From Penelope pileata (taxonomy: Eukaryota > Chordata > Aves > Galliformes > Cracidae): a stretch of DNA of 64,000 bases. The position numbers were made by a program, and so were the translations under genes. Under the pieces are notes generated by a model. It did not search any database. It was not told the origin of the DNA and worked only from the letters and a program-made list of their open reading frames with translations. Positions 1-14,000 of the stretch are shown piece by piece. Each line of letters begins with the position of its first letter. Within the stretch, counting starts at the first letter, position 1. The DNA lies in assembly GCA_013396635.1 (NCBI GenBank), contig WBMW01003957.1, forward strand, positions 437,948 to 501,947, in the 5' to 3' direction.

Positions 1-31
1 ACCCCCCTCCCCCCCCCCCCCCCCCCCCCCC
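1..31. repeat. poly-C tract
   Basis: An almost pure run of C (one A at position 1 and one T at position 8) sits at the very left edge, inside the LYST intron. On the LYST sense strand it is poly-G, so it could form G-quadruplexes and is prone to length error in assembly. No function can be assigned. Confidence 0.85.
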
Positions 32-488
32 TTCAAAACCACAAAAACCTGACTTGAGTTTTTTGTAGTTGACACCATTCAGGGACATGCAGCTGAAGCA
101 ACACCTTTTCCCAAAGATTCAAAACAGCAATTAAGGTGCGTGAAGATAAGCAATTCAATTTTGGTAAGAAGCTGCAACATTTTGTTAAGAAGCTTACTCA
201 ACTTGCTTTTAATTGAAGATTAGAATTTAAGAGCGCCTTGAAATGTTTGCATACATCCTTATCTACAGAGATTCAGACTCCTTAAAAATGGATTTGCAAA
301 TATTATGAGGCAGCATAAAAGTGGAAAAACCTACTGTTAACTTCACAAGCTATTTACTTAAATATTTTTTTAAAGTAGATTATCTCAGTAGTCAGTGTGT
401 TTCTTGCTAAAATTTTAAGAAATTAAAGACACTGAGCTAGCACAGCCAGTAAGACTAATTAACAGATGGCAAAGCAGCATCGACTACT

Positions 489-654
489 TCTTGCCCAGAG
501 AGGAGGCGGGCCCCATGCCTGGAAACATTCAAGGTGAGACTGGACCAGGCTCTGCGCCACTTGATCTAGCTGTAGATATCCCTGTTGAGTGCAGGGGAGT
601 TGGAGTAGATGACCTTTATATGGTCCCTTCCAACTCAAATGATTCTATGATTCT
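489..654 (+). repeat. CR1 LINE fragment, 3' end
   Basis: A 5'-truncated non-LTR retroposon on the plus strand. It opens with the CR1 'ttgcccagagagg' segment, continues through the 'ggaaacattcaagg' and 'ggtcccttccaac' blocks and ends in the diagnostic octamer 'gattctatgattct' with no poly-A tail. It is antisense to LYST. Copies like this are inert; the 80-codon open frame across it (491-733) is not a gene. Confidence 0.9.
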
Positions 655-1645
655 AACTTGTATAGATACCTTCATGCCAGCTTATTCACCTGGCTTGGTT
701 CAAAGATCACCTCAACACCGATATGTCACCTGATATTTCACATAAAAACCTGTTCCCTTTCAGTCTTAGAATAAAATCAACATGCGAAGTTCAGGTCTGC
801 ACATTCCAAAGACTGAACCAGAAATGACTAAATCAATATCACTACAGATTATGAGATCTACTTTTTACAAACTCGTGTATTTGCTTTATATTTATTTTTA
901 CTTTTTGGGTAGAAAGTAGAGACCTCTTGAATTGTATGAAGAATGAAAAAATGGAAGAGGGAAAGAACAGAGCAAACTTATTGCAACCAAGTTTTCTGAA
1001 GAGGCAAATCTTAAAGTTTGAGTCTTTTAGGAACAATACTGCCAGTGATGGATGGAATTCCATATGTGGGGTATTTAGAAAAAAGATTGATATATCTCTA
1101 ATACTACAGTTCAATTACAGGAACAAATTGAAATATCATCCATTCACATGGAAACAGCTACCTACAGAATTACATTTATGCTCGCAAGAAGCATGTTTTG
1201 TTGAAAGATGCATGTCTTCTTTGCCTATAAGCAAACTGGAAAGGTATCCATTTTATTTTTGTTTTATGGCTTTAAACTAGAAGAACCTTCTCCAAGTAAG
1301 GACTGCCAGTTTTGCTGCAGGATCAGTAAACACTCATTCCTCAAGAATTCTACTCTATTGCTTTTCCACCCAGCTGCTGCACTCAAGATTCACGTGGCTT
1401 AGCAAACCAAGAGTTTAATAGCCATCAGCATCAGCTGGCAAACAGGTACATGAGCAGTTATTTTTTGTTCTTGTTAAAGCACAGAACACAACTGCAATAT
1501 AAGCTTTTAAACTTCTAGTCTAACTCATACACCAACACGTCTAAACACAAGAAAGTCAGCACCAAGAACACTAGCAAGACAAATCTCTTCTTCAATACAG
1601 TCAAAGTTCAAAACAAGAAAGCTTATAACCAGATATCAGCATTAC

Positions 1646-1837
1646 CTGATCAATATTGGAGTTCAGTGTGGTAAGCAAAACAAACCCACGGCCTTGAACT
1701 AAGTACTGTCCCAGCGCTGCCATATGAGTTTCTTCCTCTTCATCTTCCTTGGCCTCTGCCCTCTGGACCACTGCATTGCACAGTCTGTTGACATCCGTCA
1801 AGAATTCCCGTGCCAGTGAGTTACTGGCACTGCTCAT
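1646..1837 (-). CDS. LYST: LYST, first coding exon (codons 1-64)
   Basis: This exon encodes the N-terminal 64 residues of the lysosomal trafficking regulator, a very large (about 3,800-residue) cytosolic BEACH/WD40 protein that controls size and fission of lysosomes, melanosomes and cytotoxic granules. The translation contains [18 protein letters not shown], an acidic stretch ([10 protein letters not shown]), then [15 protein letters not shown] and ends NSNIDQ. This is co-linear with mammalian LYST residues 1-64, and the acidic run is in the same place. The ATG at 1837 is chosen because it matches the family start and has G at -3. The exon ends at 1646 in phase 0 before a GT donor (sense CAG|GTAATG), the same boundary as in mammals. 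The acceptor lies just upstream of the ATG, so only a few bases of 5' UTR are in this exon. The remaining exons are off the left edge. BEACH and WD40 domains are far downstream and not seen here. Confidence 0.93.
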
Positions 1838-1860
1838 GTCTGAGCTGTAAGTAGAAAGCA
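1838..1860 (-). other. LYST: Splice acceptor and 5' UTR stub before the LYST start
   Basis: On the minus strand the sequence reads tttctacttacag followed by CTCAGAC and then the ATG. The AG at 1846-1845 with its pyrimidine-rich lead is the best acceptor and leaves 7 bases of 5' UTR. A second AG at 1841-1840 would leave only 3. An in-frame ATG at 1861 lies on the intron side of the acceptor and would add MLSTYSSD, which has no counterpart in the family. Confidence 0.75.
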
Positions 1861-4800
1861 TGGAACTTAAATCCAGAGAACATACTTCTTACAGAAAAAG
1901 AGAGAAAGAAGGGCATTTCTTCCCTGGCTGTTTTCCCTCCAAAGCATGGAGGATCTGTAGGACCGAGGAACTGATACACTAATGTAGGATGGAAGGGAAG
2001 AGGAAAGATGAACTTTGAGGATTTCATTTATTTCAGAGAGACTTTAGCTAACAGCCAATGACCCCAAACACTCATTTTATAAACCTATCAGGTAAAGCCT
2101 GACACACAGCATTCCTTCACATTCCATAAATGGGAGTTAATTACTTCATTTTAATTTTAATTTTTTTTAAAAACCTGGGTGTGATCTTCATCTACTCCTA
2201 AAAGATATTTGACCTGAAGAATACAGGGGAAACAGGTAGCTACTAAACAGCATTGTATATGAAATGCAGACTTAAATACTTTATTTGAACATCTACCAAC
2301 AGTATTCCAACAGCATACAGATCATTCTTTCTTTTTTCCCTTGAAAAAAGAATGAAGATGCACATTGGAGTTATCTAAATATGATACTTTTAATTCCCCA
2401 CCCTCCAAGTATTTCCTTCAAATAAGATTAACTGAGTGGGTGTCAGTCACTATTACATACTTAATTCAAGATATTGGTTCTGCTACACATGTTCAGGAGA
2501 AAATACTGAAAGCACTGATACTGATCCCCTGCCTGACTGATTTTATTTCAGATAACGCATACTAGACACATACACTTTTTTATATTCATTCTCATTAATT
2601 TATTTTTAAAGTTCCTTTATACTACAAGTGTTTTGGTTGGTCAGCATGCTGAAAAGTTTAAACAAACAGAAGGCCAAAAGAAATGCAAGAGTCAGCCACA
2701 GAAAACTGATCAGGGCATCACTGCCAAAAGCAAAACACAAACAAGAATCACTGATAGCAACTACAGAAATAAGAACATTTAATCCACATAAAACCTATTT
2801 AATGAATACTGCAGCATGTTTGACTTCTTTTATTTCTGAATAAACAGCTGAACTGAAATCTTCAGAACTCAAATATTTTCATCATATCCAACCCCAGAAC
2901 ATCCAAGAGGGACAAATAGCTTAACGTCATTTAAATGCAAAAGATGGATTAGTACTGCATGATCAGGAAGCAGCTACAAACAAGTATTAGGTCAAAAATA
3001 AGAGCTGGTAAGACTGAGCAAGTTTGTTAGCACTGATGGTAGAACACTTCTTTTAGTGGCAAGGCTGAATACTTACACATATTAACGACATTCTCTGTGG
3101 CAGAGTAACAGAAAGATGCTTACCAGAATTACTTCGCCAGCTTAATGCATTTGGTTTCTATTCAGAAGAAAAAGGAGATGTATTCTAGAAGTGTCACCCT
3201 CAGTTCACCTGTTTAGAAAAAAATGCATGATGTTTAATATGCAATTTGTTATTAAAACTCATTTTTTGACAGTTATCTGAAGCTCATAAAGACTCCTTGA
3301 GGTTCTTTTTGCTCTTTGAAGCTCCAGCTTTTATTTTTTAGCTTATGACTGTATACAAAATTCCATTATAGAGAAAGTGCCTGGTGTATATAAGATAACA
3401 TAAAGTTCATTTGTTTTTAAAATACAAGATGAGCTAGGTATGCAAGCTTAAACATCTCCTTCTGGAAGAAATACAAATGTTTCAGTGATGACTATCTGCA
3501 TGCATAACACTTAGTGCACCTGCAGCTCTATGTAGAAGTGGTGGATAGTATGAGAAACTGCATTGTGCACACACTTCAGCAGCTGCCTGCACTTCAATCC
3601 TGTCCCTTCATTTTGCCCTGACAGACAACCAATCACCATCACTTTCAGCACTGGGGAAGCTGCAATAAAATTGGCAAGGAACAGCATCACGTCTGCTTTA
3701 CTCTGTCTCCACAGAGCCAACTGAAGCAATCCAAGTTACTTTCTCCCTCCTACCCCCCTAACTCCCTCCAGTCCTAAGAAGATCAGAACAGGCAATGCAT
3801 CTGTTTTCCTCAGCGTACTCAATACCTCCTGTTTTGAGCTGTAGTTCATGGTGAAGACTAAAACACCAAGAGGGAGAAGCAATCTCCTAATTCACTCTGG
3901 AGCAGCCAGAAATAGTGAGCCCATTATCCCAAGCAAGTGCTTCAGTATAACAAGTCAAAGCAACACACACTCCAGCCTTTCTTCGTCAGCTCCATGCGAA
4001 GGGCAAAAACCACCTCTGCAACAAGGAGGGGAAAATATTGCTATAGAGAATATGCATTCATAAAGCCCCAACAGGCAGTGTTCTTTGCTGGAAGCTAAAC
4101 TGTTGAAGCGCTCCGTTTCTCCATTTGAAAACCTGACATCTCTGGTTACTATGATTTCTCCTCACATCTTCAGTGTGGATTTAGTCTATGAAAAGGGAAC
4201 AAACAACTTTAATCCTTCTTAAATATTCTTATTTATTTAAAGACGACTGAAAAGCACCTTAAATACACTTTTAATCCTAATGCATGGTTTCCTCTGACTG
4301 GTTAAATATTTTCTGTGCTGCTTTCTAAAAGCATTACCAGTAATTGCAGAGACAGAGTCCATTACCACAATCTCACAACACACGCTGCTGCTCTTTCCAG
4401 GCGTTGTTCAAGTGCTAACTATTTTGCCACTCCATGGCAGCAGGACTCCTTACTACTCATCTTTGCAGTTAACTTTTTAAACCAGCCTTGGCATATTTTT
4501 GGTATCACTGAATATATTTCAACAGAATCCAGTTTTTAAGAGAGCCTTAACATTCTCAGGAGTTGTACCTATAGCACGTAGTCACATACATATATGAACT
4601 GTCCTAATACATTCAAATACATTTACTGAAGTGTCCAAAACTGAGGAACTCCAGCTGCAAGCCAATCTAAACATCAAAACCCCATTCTATTGAAGTAGCT
4701 AAGAACCAAAGGGGCATTTGTTATCAGTAGGAACGTGAAGGCTCAAACCAAGAGAAGCCCAAAAATCATTCAGCTACAAAGGTCTCTAGGAGAGTGCTCA

Positions 4801-7800
4801 AGAGGCACTTGTTTCTGGAATCAATTGTGGGAAAAAAAGAAAAGATGAGACAGAAGAACAAAAAAAGAAGGTTAAATTTATGATTGCAGTACTCAGGTGG
4901 GAATTAAATGAAAACTTCAGCTCCAGCCACACACTTGTGACACTGGATAAAAGACCTCTGCAGTTTTCCTAGGCAGGCTCCCAGTGACCAGCCTCCCATC
5001 GAGTGCTTGGAACAACACATTTCAAGTAAAGCCTCGCAGAAAACCAGCTTATCCTTACAGCCAAGGTTCACAGCTCATTGCAAGTGAACAGCTTAAGCAA
5101 CCTGCACATTTTACACTTGCACCTGACTTGATTAAAAGATATGCTGTTCACTATGTTTTAGAGTCCTTCTTTCAGAAACTCTAGTCTCCAAGTTTTCTTG
5201 CACTGTTCCAAGGATTTAACAAACTGCAGTGCTCTAACACTAAGGTGATGACTCAACATCACTGGTAAGAAAAAGCACTACTTTATTAATGCTAATGCAA
5301 AAAGACATCAAGCATGCCTTCTTCATGCACAGATTTCATATATAATTGGTAAAGAAGTAGAATGAAAGCATTTGACACCACAGAAAACAATTTACAGCTA
5401 CTACAATTTACAGCACTTGTGTTTAGACTGACTTGTTGAAGCAAGTGCTAGCTTGTACCCACTCCTTCCCCTGTAGTTAGGTCCTGAGACAGACTCACAG
5501 CACACCTGTCTCTGGAAAGGCAGCTTCAGATGTCACCTCCCTGCTCATCCTCTCTTGAGGATGGAAACAAAGAATCAAACAAGAAAAACTGAGAAGTTAA
5601 CAAGTAGCCAAAAAAGCTACATACGCACAGCCAGCCTTCTTCCCATTGAGGTCTATTTCATGACTTAAGCACGTAAACCACAGGGCTTTTAAACCAAACT
5701 CACTCAACGATGCGCCTCACTGATGCTGTAACACGGCCAACGCTCTGCAGTGTTCCCCCCTCGTCCAGAAAATAAAAACAAGAACAAATCCACCCACATA
5801 CTAAAGGTTTCAGCTTATCACCTTCTCCTTCTTTTGCAGATAGAAGTGCCCTGACGCTACCTCCAAAGCAGCACAGCATTTCCTCTTACTCAAAGCATGT
5901 CAGCTGATTTGCTCTAAGCAGGAACTGCACTGCACTATTTCTGGTTTAAAATGATGCATCTTTAATTGCCACAATGCCCGGTAACATGCAAACAGATGCT
6001 GTACAAAACACTGGTACTGAGGTGAAGTGTCTGACGTCTCTTAACCTGAATTTGGACTGCAGAGATCATGTAGGGAAATGAGTAACTGGAAAACCACACA
6101 TGAACAACTAGGCTGCAGGAGAACAGCGTGAAACCTTCCGGAATCTCAGCTCCTCAGTGCTGTGCACAACCTGAATGGAACTGCTACAGTTTGGAAACTT
6201 ACAGTGTCAGGGCTTCATATTGCTAGCCCTTGAGAACATTCACATCCTTCAATTTCATTTCATCTCCTAGAATATGAACTTCATATTTCATAAAAACATC
6301 ATAAAATAGTATCTCCTTCTGAGAGAGGAAAAAAAAAAAAANCCAAAGAAGTCACTTAAACAGTGAATGACCCGACACTCACACAGTCTCTTCACACCCA
6401 CCTTCACACCATCCTCAGCTCAATCCCTACCACTTCTGCCCTCAGCCCCTTTCGGTACCAGCTCCCAGGGGCTGCATTTTCTGTTTACGCTGTGGTGCAG
6501 ATCAGTTTACCCGCAATTGAAACTTGTGGTTTCTCCAGACATCATTCTGTTTTCATGAAGTTGCTAATCACTTTAAGCATTTTTAAGTACAGGAATGCCT
6601 TGTACTTCAATGGGCTTTACATCCTCAGAAGATAATACTAGAAGCATTTTTTAAATAATTTAAACCACAACAGAACTTAAATAAGACCAACTGCTGTTCA
6701 GTGTTGGATACCAGGTCACAATGACCTCATGCAGTTCTATAGATTAGACAGTATTATCTCCAGCATCAGTGCTACATGGGGGAACGATGAAATTGCAACA
6801 AGCTCATGGCCAGAGCTAGTACTGTGTACCCAAGAGCAAACTCTGCCTTTTACTTGGTTATGTTTCCAGCAATATATTGCCCAGAAAGATCTGGAAAGTC
6901 AACATTATAAAAGTACTAATTACCAAATCATTACAGCAACATGGTAATAAAATTCTACACCAAGCTGAATTGCATCAAAACACCATAATACTAATTCAAA
7001 TAATCACTTTCTTTAACGTTGTCCAACAGCTACAGCAAGGGTAAGAGGCCAGACAAAGCTGGGCAGTGGTCTCTAGTTCACACGAGAGCCCAAACTGGTG
7101 ATCTAATAAACCCACCTCTCCCCAGGCCTTTTTTTAAATACTAATTTTAAAGAAGTAGTAATGAAGAGCAGAAAATAAACTACTTAAACACCCTCGATTT
7201 GTTATGAGGTCATGTCAAACTCCTGCAGATCACTGGGTGGTAAAAGCCAGCCTAAAAGGACCATGCTGAGTGCTACTTGTGCAGCTGCATTAACAGGCAA
7301 CGACGTCTGAGTAAAGCACAGCTCTGTGTACCTAAGAGGTGTGCATGACATGCATGAACCACTTGAAAGCCTTAATTTCCTGTAGCTCACAGTTATCTTC
7401 ATAAAAGCCAGACTTGTACACAAGGTTACATGCTGTATAACCCTGCTACACACTGCACTAATGGAGTGATAGCCATGTTTGACAAGAAAAAAGAAGTTTA
7501 CAAGAAGTTACATTACAGACCATGCAAACAAGAGTAGAGGATGTCCGGCACATGAAAGCAGTAATTTGTTTATCCTCCCTAGCACTCTGTTCCAGTTAAG
7601 ACAAACGTTGACCAACTCTTACACAGAGGCATGGCTGCCAGTCCTTTTGAGTAAGGAGCACAGTGAAGCTGCATTGTCAGCACATTATTTATACAGGCAT
7701 TGTACAATAGTTATTTCTGGTGTCAAATTTTAAAATTGCAGCTGTTTTACTTGTTCTCTGCAATAAAACATATTGAAACCCAAGCCACCACTAGCCAGTA

Positions 7801-8357
7801 AATGTGACATTTACATTACAGAGCATTCTTTCCACGCAGTAAACACCTGCCCCACTCTCAGTGCTTAACATTTACAGTTTGTAGAATATGGTTGCAACCT
7901 CTTCAATGATTGTTAACATGATAACATTAACCATGATTTTCATCATATTTACTTTGACATTACACCTTGTATGTAAACTCCAGCTTCTGTCAGCAGAGGA
8001 CAACAGGCACAAAGAGCATCAGCACATCACTGACAGACACTCCAGAACAGGCTCTGGCGATTGCAACAGATTGCCAGGGTCACCACGGAAATTGTGATGG
8101 CTGCTGCTATCAAGATAAACATTTGACTCCTTGGTGATGAAACGCAAGTAAAACCTAAAGCTAACGCACTGCAGAAATTAGCATTCTTCCTTCTCTGTCC
8201 TTTTGACATCATTCAAAACTTGAAAGAGGATAGAAACAAATACCCAGCTGACACCATCAACATGTTTTCTGAAAGGATTGTGGTGTTCCTGCTGCGTAAC
8301 ACAATACCTGCAATTCAAGCAGGGCATCAACTGAAAGCTTGAGAGGCTCTGATACCT

Positions 8358-8397
8358 TGTTTTTTTTTTTTTGTTTTTTGTTTTTTTTTAAAAAAAA
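8358..8397. repeat. T-rich tract ending in a T9A8 junction
   Basis: A run of T interrupted by two G bases ends as nine T followed directly by eight A. It is low-complexity intronic sequence. The T/A junction is self-complementary and may be length-variable. No poly-A-tailed insertion is evident beside it. Confidence 0.8.
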
Positions 8398-10603
8398 GGA
8401 ATTCAGCCCTAAATGCAGCTTAAAAACAGGCAGGGAACACTTGCTAACCATCCAGCAAAGCTGACATTCAAAAACAAGAGCAGACAAGTGAAAACAAGAC
8501 ACCTTGCTTGCTTTGTTCTCAAAACAGCCGATGCTCTAGTTCTGCACAAGACCTCCTGCTCACTCTGTCTCCAACCACTTCCTCCTCTGTTCTTTGCTAT
8601 CTTTTGGGACAACGTTTGGGATCACAAAAGCAGACAACCTATCAAGAACTATTCAGGCAGTGCTGTAGCAGCCATTAAGCTCCACATGAAAAGCTGCTTT
8701 TAGTATTCCAGAATTTGTAAGACTGCAGGTAGATACCCATTTTCTTGGCATAGTTCCATGTCTGACATAGGACTTCAGTAACTAGCTTTTCTTCTGGATA
8801 ATCCACTGGACCACAAATATTTCCAAACAAGTTACTCAGTTTCTCTCCCCAGCCTAAAGAAAGTAAGAATGCTTACAACCCTTGAAAAACTGATATATGC
8901 ACTGTCCTTTAATGAGGAAAAAGTGCCAACCTCGTAATGCAGTAAACAAACATTACTTACTATACACTGTGAGGTGTGCTGAGATCTTCAGAGCAACAGC
9001 ACCACTCCACATACAAATTAGTTGTGTACATATAATCTTACACCACTTCCACAAAATCAGAAGCATACTCAGCTCCCTTCTCACTTTGGTGAGATGCTTG
9101 TCCTGCAACACCACAAGACTAAGCCCTGCTTCTCTAAACACCTCGAGCCTTCTGCAAATATGTAGCCTACTTGTGTTCTGCGGCCTAAAAAACAAAAATT
9201 AGATTTAGTCAGTGAAGCTCAGTGTTTAAACAACCTGGAAATTCCAGAAATTCGGAAGTGGATGTGAAAGCATTTTTATCTTATATTGAAAAGTATAAGA
9301 TAAAGTACAAGAAAACCTCAGAAGTTTGGGGAATTATAACATCTGTGTTTTCTGAAAAAACAGTCCTTAAATAAAGCTGTTCCCCTTAATGCAGTGTACA
9401 GCCAGCCCTCCATGTCACAGTGCTTCCTAAACTAGCCAGACCTGCTGGAGATCAGACAAATGCGATGCAAAATTTGGTCAAATGAAGGAAGTGGGCACTT
9501 TTTGAAATACCTACTGAAGTATCAACAGGTCAGCAAACCTCTGATGAACAAAAATACCTAAGGCTACAGGCACCTCGGGGTATGCTGAGAGACATTAAAT
9601 GTTTAGGCAGTCAGCTTCCCAGCTTCAGAAGTGTCATTCTGATTGAGATCCAGACCTGCGGCACGCCACACAAAGGAAAGAACTGAAGGAAGAAAAACCA
9701 CCTCTCCTTATCCCCAAACCATCCGTTGCCATCTATTTTCATGACCCAGTGGGTTTTTTCTGTGTGTTTGTTTTGACATGGAAATGAAACTGACGGGTAA
9801 TTTCTTTGGACACAAAGCATGTTTTAGGTTAAAATTTAACAAACAAAGCAACTTCTGAGAAAAATGCTGGCCACATTTGTAAAGCATCATCTCATTTCTG
9901 TGAGGCACCCTGACTGGAATGGGCTGCCCAGCACAACTATTTCTAGAACCTCACTCAGCTCCAGTGTAACTGTTGGCAACAGCACCTCTGAACAAACGAC
10001 AGAAGCACAAATCAAAAAGGTGTAACAGATGAATATATACAATATTCTTGTTTACATATAAACAAAATCCAATTTGAGTTTAAAGTTTAATCTTATGACG
10101 CTATTTCCATTCTATGAGCTCTAATTCACAACCCCTAGCACTCCACACATTTTGTTAGCGTTGTCAGACACACAGAACATGCCAATCCCTTAAGAGGAAA
10201 ACCTACTAATGGCCATGAAGTGCATCAACTTGTCCTACAAGGTAAATGCAGGCTATGAGCTGAAAACAGCAAGTTTCTAATTAGCTGTCAGCGACTATAA
10301 AAAGATTGTAACTTCTAGCAGCATGCAGGGGACTGGAAGCCAAGGCAAGAACAACAGTATGGTCTAGTAAATTGCTCTGAGGAGGTTGCACAACCAGAGA
10401 AAAACAAAAACAGAAGAGAGAACTTGGCAATGAAACAGCAGGTGATAAGAGATCTGAGAGCCCAAAAAGGAAATCAGCTTATCGTACGCAACCTAAATGC
10501 AGACTTGTCCACACACATGCAACACACCAGAGAAAAACAAAACTAAGCACATGATTTGCATGATGTTTTAGAGGTCTAATTCCAAAGGTTAAAGTCATAG
10601 TAA

Positions 10604-11016
10604 CAATCACAGAAGTGTAGGGGTTGGCAGTGATCTCTGCAGATCAGGCAGTCCCACCCCTGCTAAAGCAGTTCCCCACAGTAGATTAGGCAGAAAAGCA
10701 CTGAGGAGGGTTCTGAGTATCTCCAGAGAAGGAGACTGCACAGCCTCTCTGGGCAGCCTGCTCCAGGGCTCCGTCACCCTCACAGGAAAGCTCTTAATGC
10801 ATGTTTGGATGGAGCTTCCTGTGTTCCAGTTTGTGCCCACTGCCCCTTGTCCTGTCACTGGGCACCGCAGAAAAGAGCCTGGCCCCATCCACTTGACTTC
10901 TGCCCTCTAGATACTTATAAGCACTGACAGGATCTCTTCTCAGTCTCCTCCATGCTGAACAGCCCCAGGTCTCTCAGCCTTTCCTTGTAAGTGAGATGTT
11001 CCAGGCCCCTCACCTT
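10604..11016 (-). repeat. CR1 LINE fragment (CR1-B-like), sense to LYST
   Basis: A 5'-truncated CR1 of about 410 bp on the minus strand. The plus-strand text holds the hallmark blocks 'aggggttgg', 'ctccagagaaggagac', 'gtgccccttgtcctgtc'-like sequence, 'aaaagagcctggccccat' and 'ctgaacagccccaggtctc'. It covers the end of the CR1 reverse-transcriptase frame and the 3' UTR, with stops and indels. The minus-strand frame at 10607-10888 still reads like the CR1 ORF2 C-terminus (for example VTEPWSRLPREAVQSPSLEI). It closely resembles the copy at 17558-18128. Confidence 0.92.
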
Positions 11017-14000
11017 AAAATAAGAATTATGACATTCATCATGACTAAACTCCAGGCCAGACTTCGGATTCCAGAGATGGTCCTAATCACTGGGGCTTCG
11101 ATTCAGGGAGAGACTACAAGGCAGAGTCCATACAAGGGTACAGCAGAAGCCAAGCTCCATGTTATCTAGATCTAACGTGCCTTAGTTCCTAGTCCTAGTT
11201 CCTCTTGAGCATTAGCTGTCCTCTCCAACACCATATCTGCAAGCTAACACCTTCTGGCCCACAGGCAACAGCTTCCCATGTCTTCCATGAAATCCTCAGC
11301 ATAATTTCATACAACACCTCAAGTCTGCTGTTCTTAAAAATGACCCAGGATAAAGCAGAACACCTCACTAAGGCCAATCCAGAGAATTTTCATGCAGCTT
11401 TTGGTGCACCACAGGCTACCGCAGAGTCCGCAGCAGCAAAACACAAAGAATATTTCCACCTTAAACTACAACGGCTTGTCCAGCTTGATTGTTAAGCAAT
11501 TAACTCATGACAGCAACTGAACATGAGAAGCTTATTATGCTGCTGCAATCTCAGGATGCTTAAAAGGTTAATATTGAACTTAAGACATATGGCCCCTGCA
11601 AATCCTACTTAATACTTACCTTTCCAAAAGAATTTTAGTCTTAAAGTTAATAATGAAGTGCCAACTCTCTACTGTATTTGTAGAGCACGTTAATGAAAAC
11701 TGACTGTATTTACCATCACATAAGAAAGCAGAAGGGGAAATCTGTTGGTAGAAAAATTGCATGCTTTAATATTTCAGTCTTGTCCTAGATTTTCCACATA
11801 ATATCTACTTGACATATGACTATCTGGAAAAAAAACTCAGTGAGATTAAGAATCCTTAGAGTACAACTTTAAGAAGTGTGTGCTGTAATCATGAGCAACA
11901 CAAGCTGTCACCACAGAACAGAGCAATACTACACTTTGTGCTAAGAAGGTGCCAGAGGTTAAGCGCTCAGGGCTAGGAGAAGCTTTTCTTGCTAAATTTC
12001 AGCAGGTTGCTATCAGGTTCTGTCTTGAGCTATGAAGACCTGTATCCCCTTTACAAGTTAGCAGATTATCAACTACTTCCCTCGAGTATGAGCACAACAT
12101 TGCTGCAACAGTCGATAGCAAAGAATCCCCCAGGTTAGCTGCATACTGCACAGGTGTTCTGGGACAGCTTCTCAACCCAACACAGAATTTCATTTAGTTA
12201 TCAACCAAAATGAGACACCTGAGCATGCATTCTTGTTAAGCCTGAAATCAAGTTAGAAGACGACGACTCATCTAGAAGATAAAAAACACAGCACTGATGA
12301 GACAGCTTTCTCAACAGCTACCTGCACACAAACCATGCATTAGCACCATATACAGTACATGCTATGTATGAGCTATGCTAAGCTTGTGGTTTTATAGTAT
12401 CCGAAACAGTAACTACAGTACAGTTTTTAGCCATGCTATATGCATTCCAGCTCATTTAATTTTACTTATTTCAGACCAATGCCTGCAGGCACTGAGAATA
12501 AACACACCTTAGAAGAGGCATGGAGAAAGCTGTGGGTCAAAGATAATCATTGCAAAATTAACAGTGTTGAAGAACAAACACACTCGCTATCACAAAGACT
12601 GGCCAAAATGCTCCAGAGAGGAGCACCATCACACTAGCATTTTCATGGTATTGGTAATAAAGACAGGCCTGGTTAGCAGAGAAGACAAGAATCTGATCTT
12701 CAGATCTTATCTGAGGTGCCTGAGGACAATATCTCTCAGGAGCACACGGTATCAGAGAAAGGAATTGAAAAATTATTCCAACAAAAAAGATAACTCACAT
12801 AGAAAAATAAAACTATGGAAGACCATTACATTATAACCAGAAGATGGAGAACTTCAGTAAAACACTAAGTGAGAAGGCTGAAACCGTGCAGTTCCCAATA
12901 ACCCATGTTCAGAACTCTCCTCAGAGTGCCAAATTTCTCACCAGATTAAGAATACAGGCATGCAACACTCCAAACTATCTTCCTCCAAGCTTTAGATTTG
13001 ATGCATGCCCCCAGCAGAGAGCAAGTCTTGACAGTTGTGGTTGCACAGTGATGACTGACTTGGAAGATGAGAACTCCACAGACTCTAAACAGCAACAGGA
13101 AAGAAGGAGGCTACCATGGAACGTAAGCCAGAAGTTCAGGGCGTCTCCAGCAGAGAGTCAACCAAGACCAGCTCCTGCAAGATGAGTCCAACTCCGTGAG
13201 ACTCTCCATCGTTCTGCAGGATGGAGGACTAAACGATCTCCAAAACAACTGGGGGAAATCCTGTAAGCGTGACATAGAACACACTGCAGGTAACAATACT
13301 GAAGGTGATACGAAAAACACTGTTTCCCAGAATATCCAAGTCTTACCTGTGCTTTGTAAAGAAGCTGGCACAATGAGATTAACCGTAACAACAGTGACAG
13401 TGAGTGTGAAATTCCCCAGGATACCTACTAGTAGATAGACAAATATTTAAGAAAATTTTCAAATGCTGTAGGAAACCCTAAATCCATCTGAAAAGCAAAA
13501 AATAGCCAAACTTTAAAATGCCCCTCAAACTATAGGCATCTAACACATATGAATGCACAAACAAGATTTTAAACTGTTGAGACAATTTAGAAAAAGAACC
13601 GTGTCAGATGAAGACTGCATATACAGTGAAACAGTATTTTCTGCAACCAAGAACCAGATGCTAGTTTTTCCCTGCAAATGCCAGGGATTTAACATGACTC
13701 CGGTAGTAAAGAGACTTGGTAACTAAAGTAATTGAAGCTTCTAAAACAGTTCTGCTTAAATTAAATTTGCCCTTAATTTGAGATTAGGATTGTTGTACTC
13801 TCATCTTTCATAAAAAAGAACAAGAAGTTGATAGATTTTCTTAATAAACACTATTTCAGTATCTGTTTGAAATACTGACTCAAAAAATACACACTTCAAT
13901 CTCTGAAATATTACACTAAAAGTATGTTGTTGAATTTGTACCAATTCCTGCAACACAACTATGAACACTGAGGAATACCCCCTTAAGTCTTAAATATCTT

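Larger units (their letters stand above)
1..1645 (-). other. LYST: LYST intron after the first coding exon (partial)
   Basis: This non-coding sequence follows the splice donor at 1645 on the minus strand and runs off the left edge. I looked for the next LYST coding exon, which in vertebrates starts with codons for Ala-Leu-Thr-Cys-Arg, and did not find it, so it must lie beyond the window. The stretch holds the poly-C tract, one CR1 3' fragment at 489-654 and otherwise AT-rich unique sequence. The short open frames at 842-1280 on both strands show no protein-like composition. Confidence 0.75.

Noticed and set aside
3511..3729. 72-codon minus frame, with a protein-like plus-strand reading (YVEVVDSMRNCIVHTLQQL) over the same bases
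   Set aside because: Briefly considered as a processed pseudogene, but the plus reading stops soon after and I cannot name a parent gene.
9895..9965. CR1-like phrase 'actggaatgggctgcccag'
   Set aside because: Only about 20-30 bases resemble CR1 and the 3' blocks do not follow; could be a very old fragment but not supportable.
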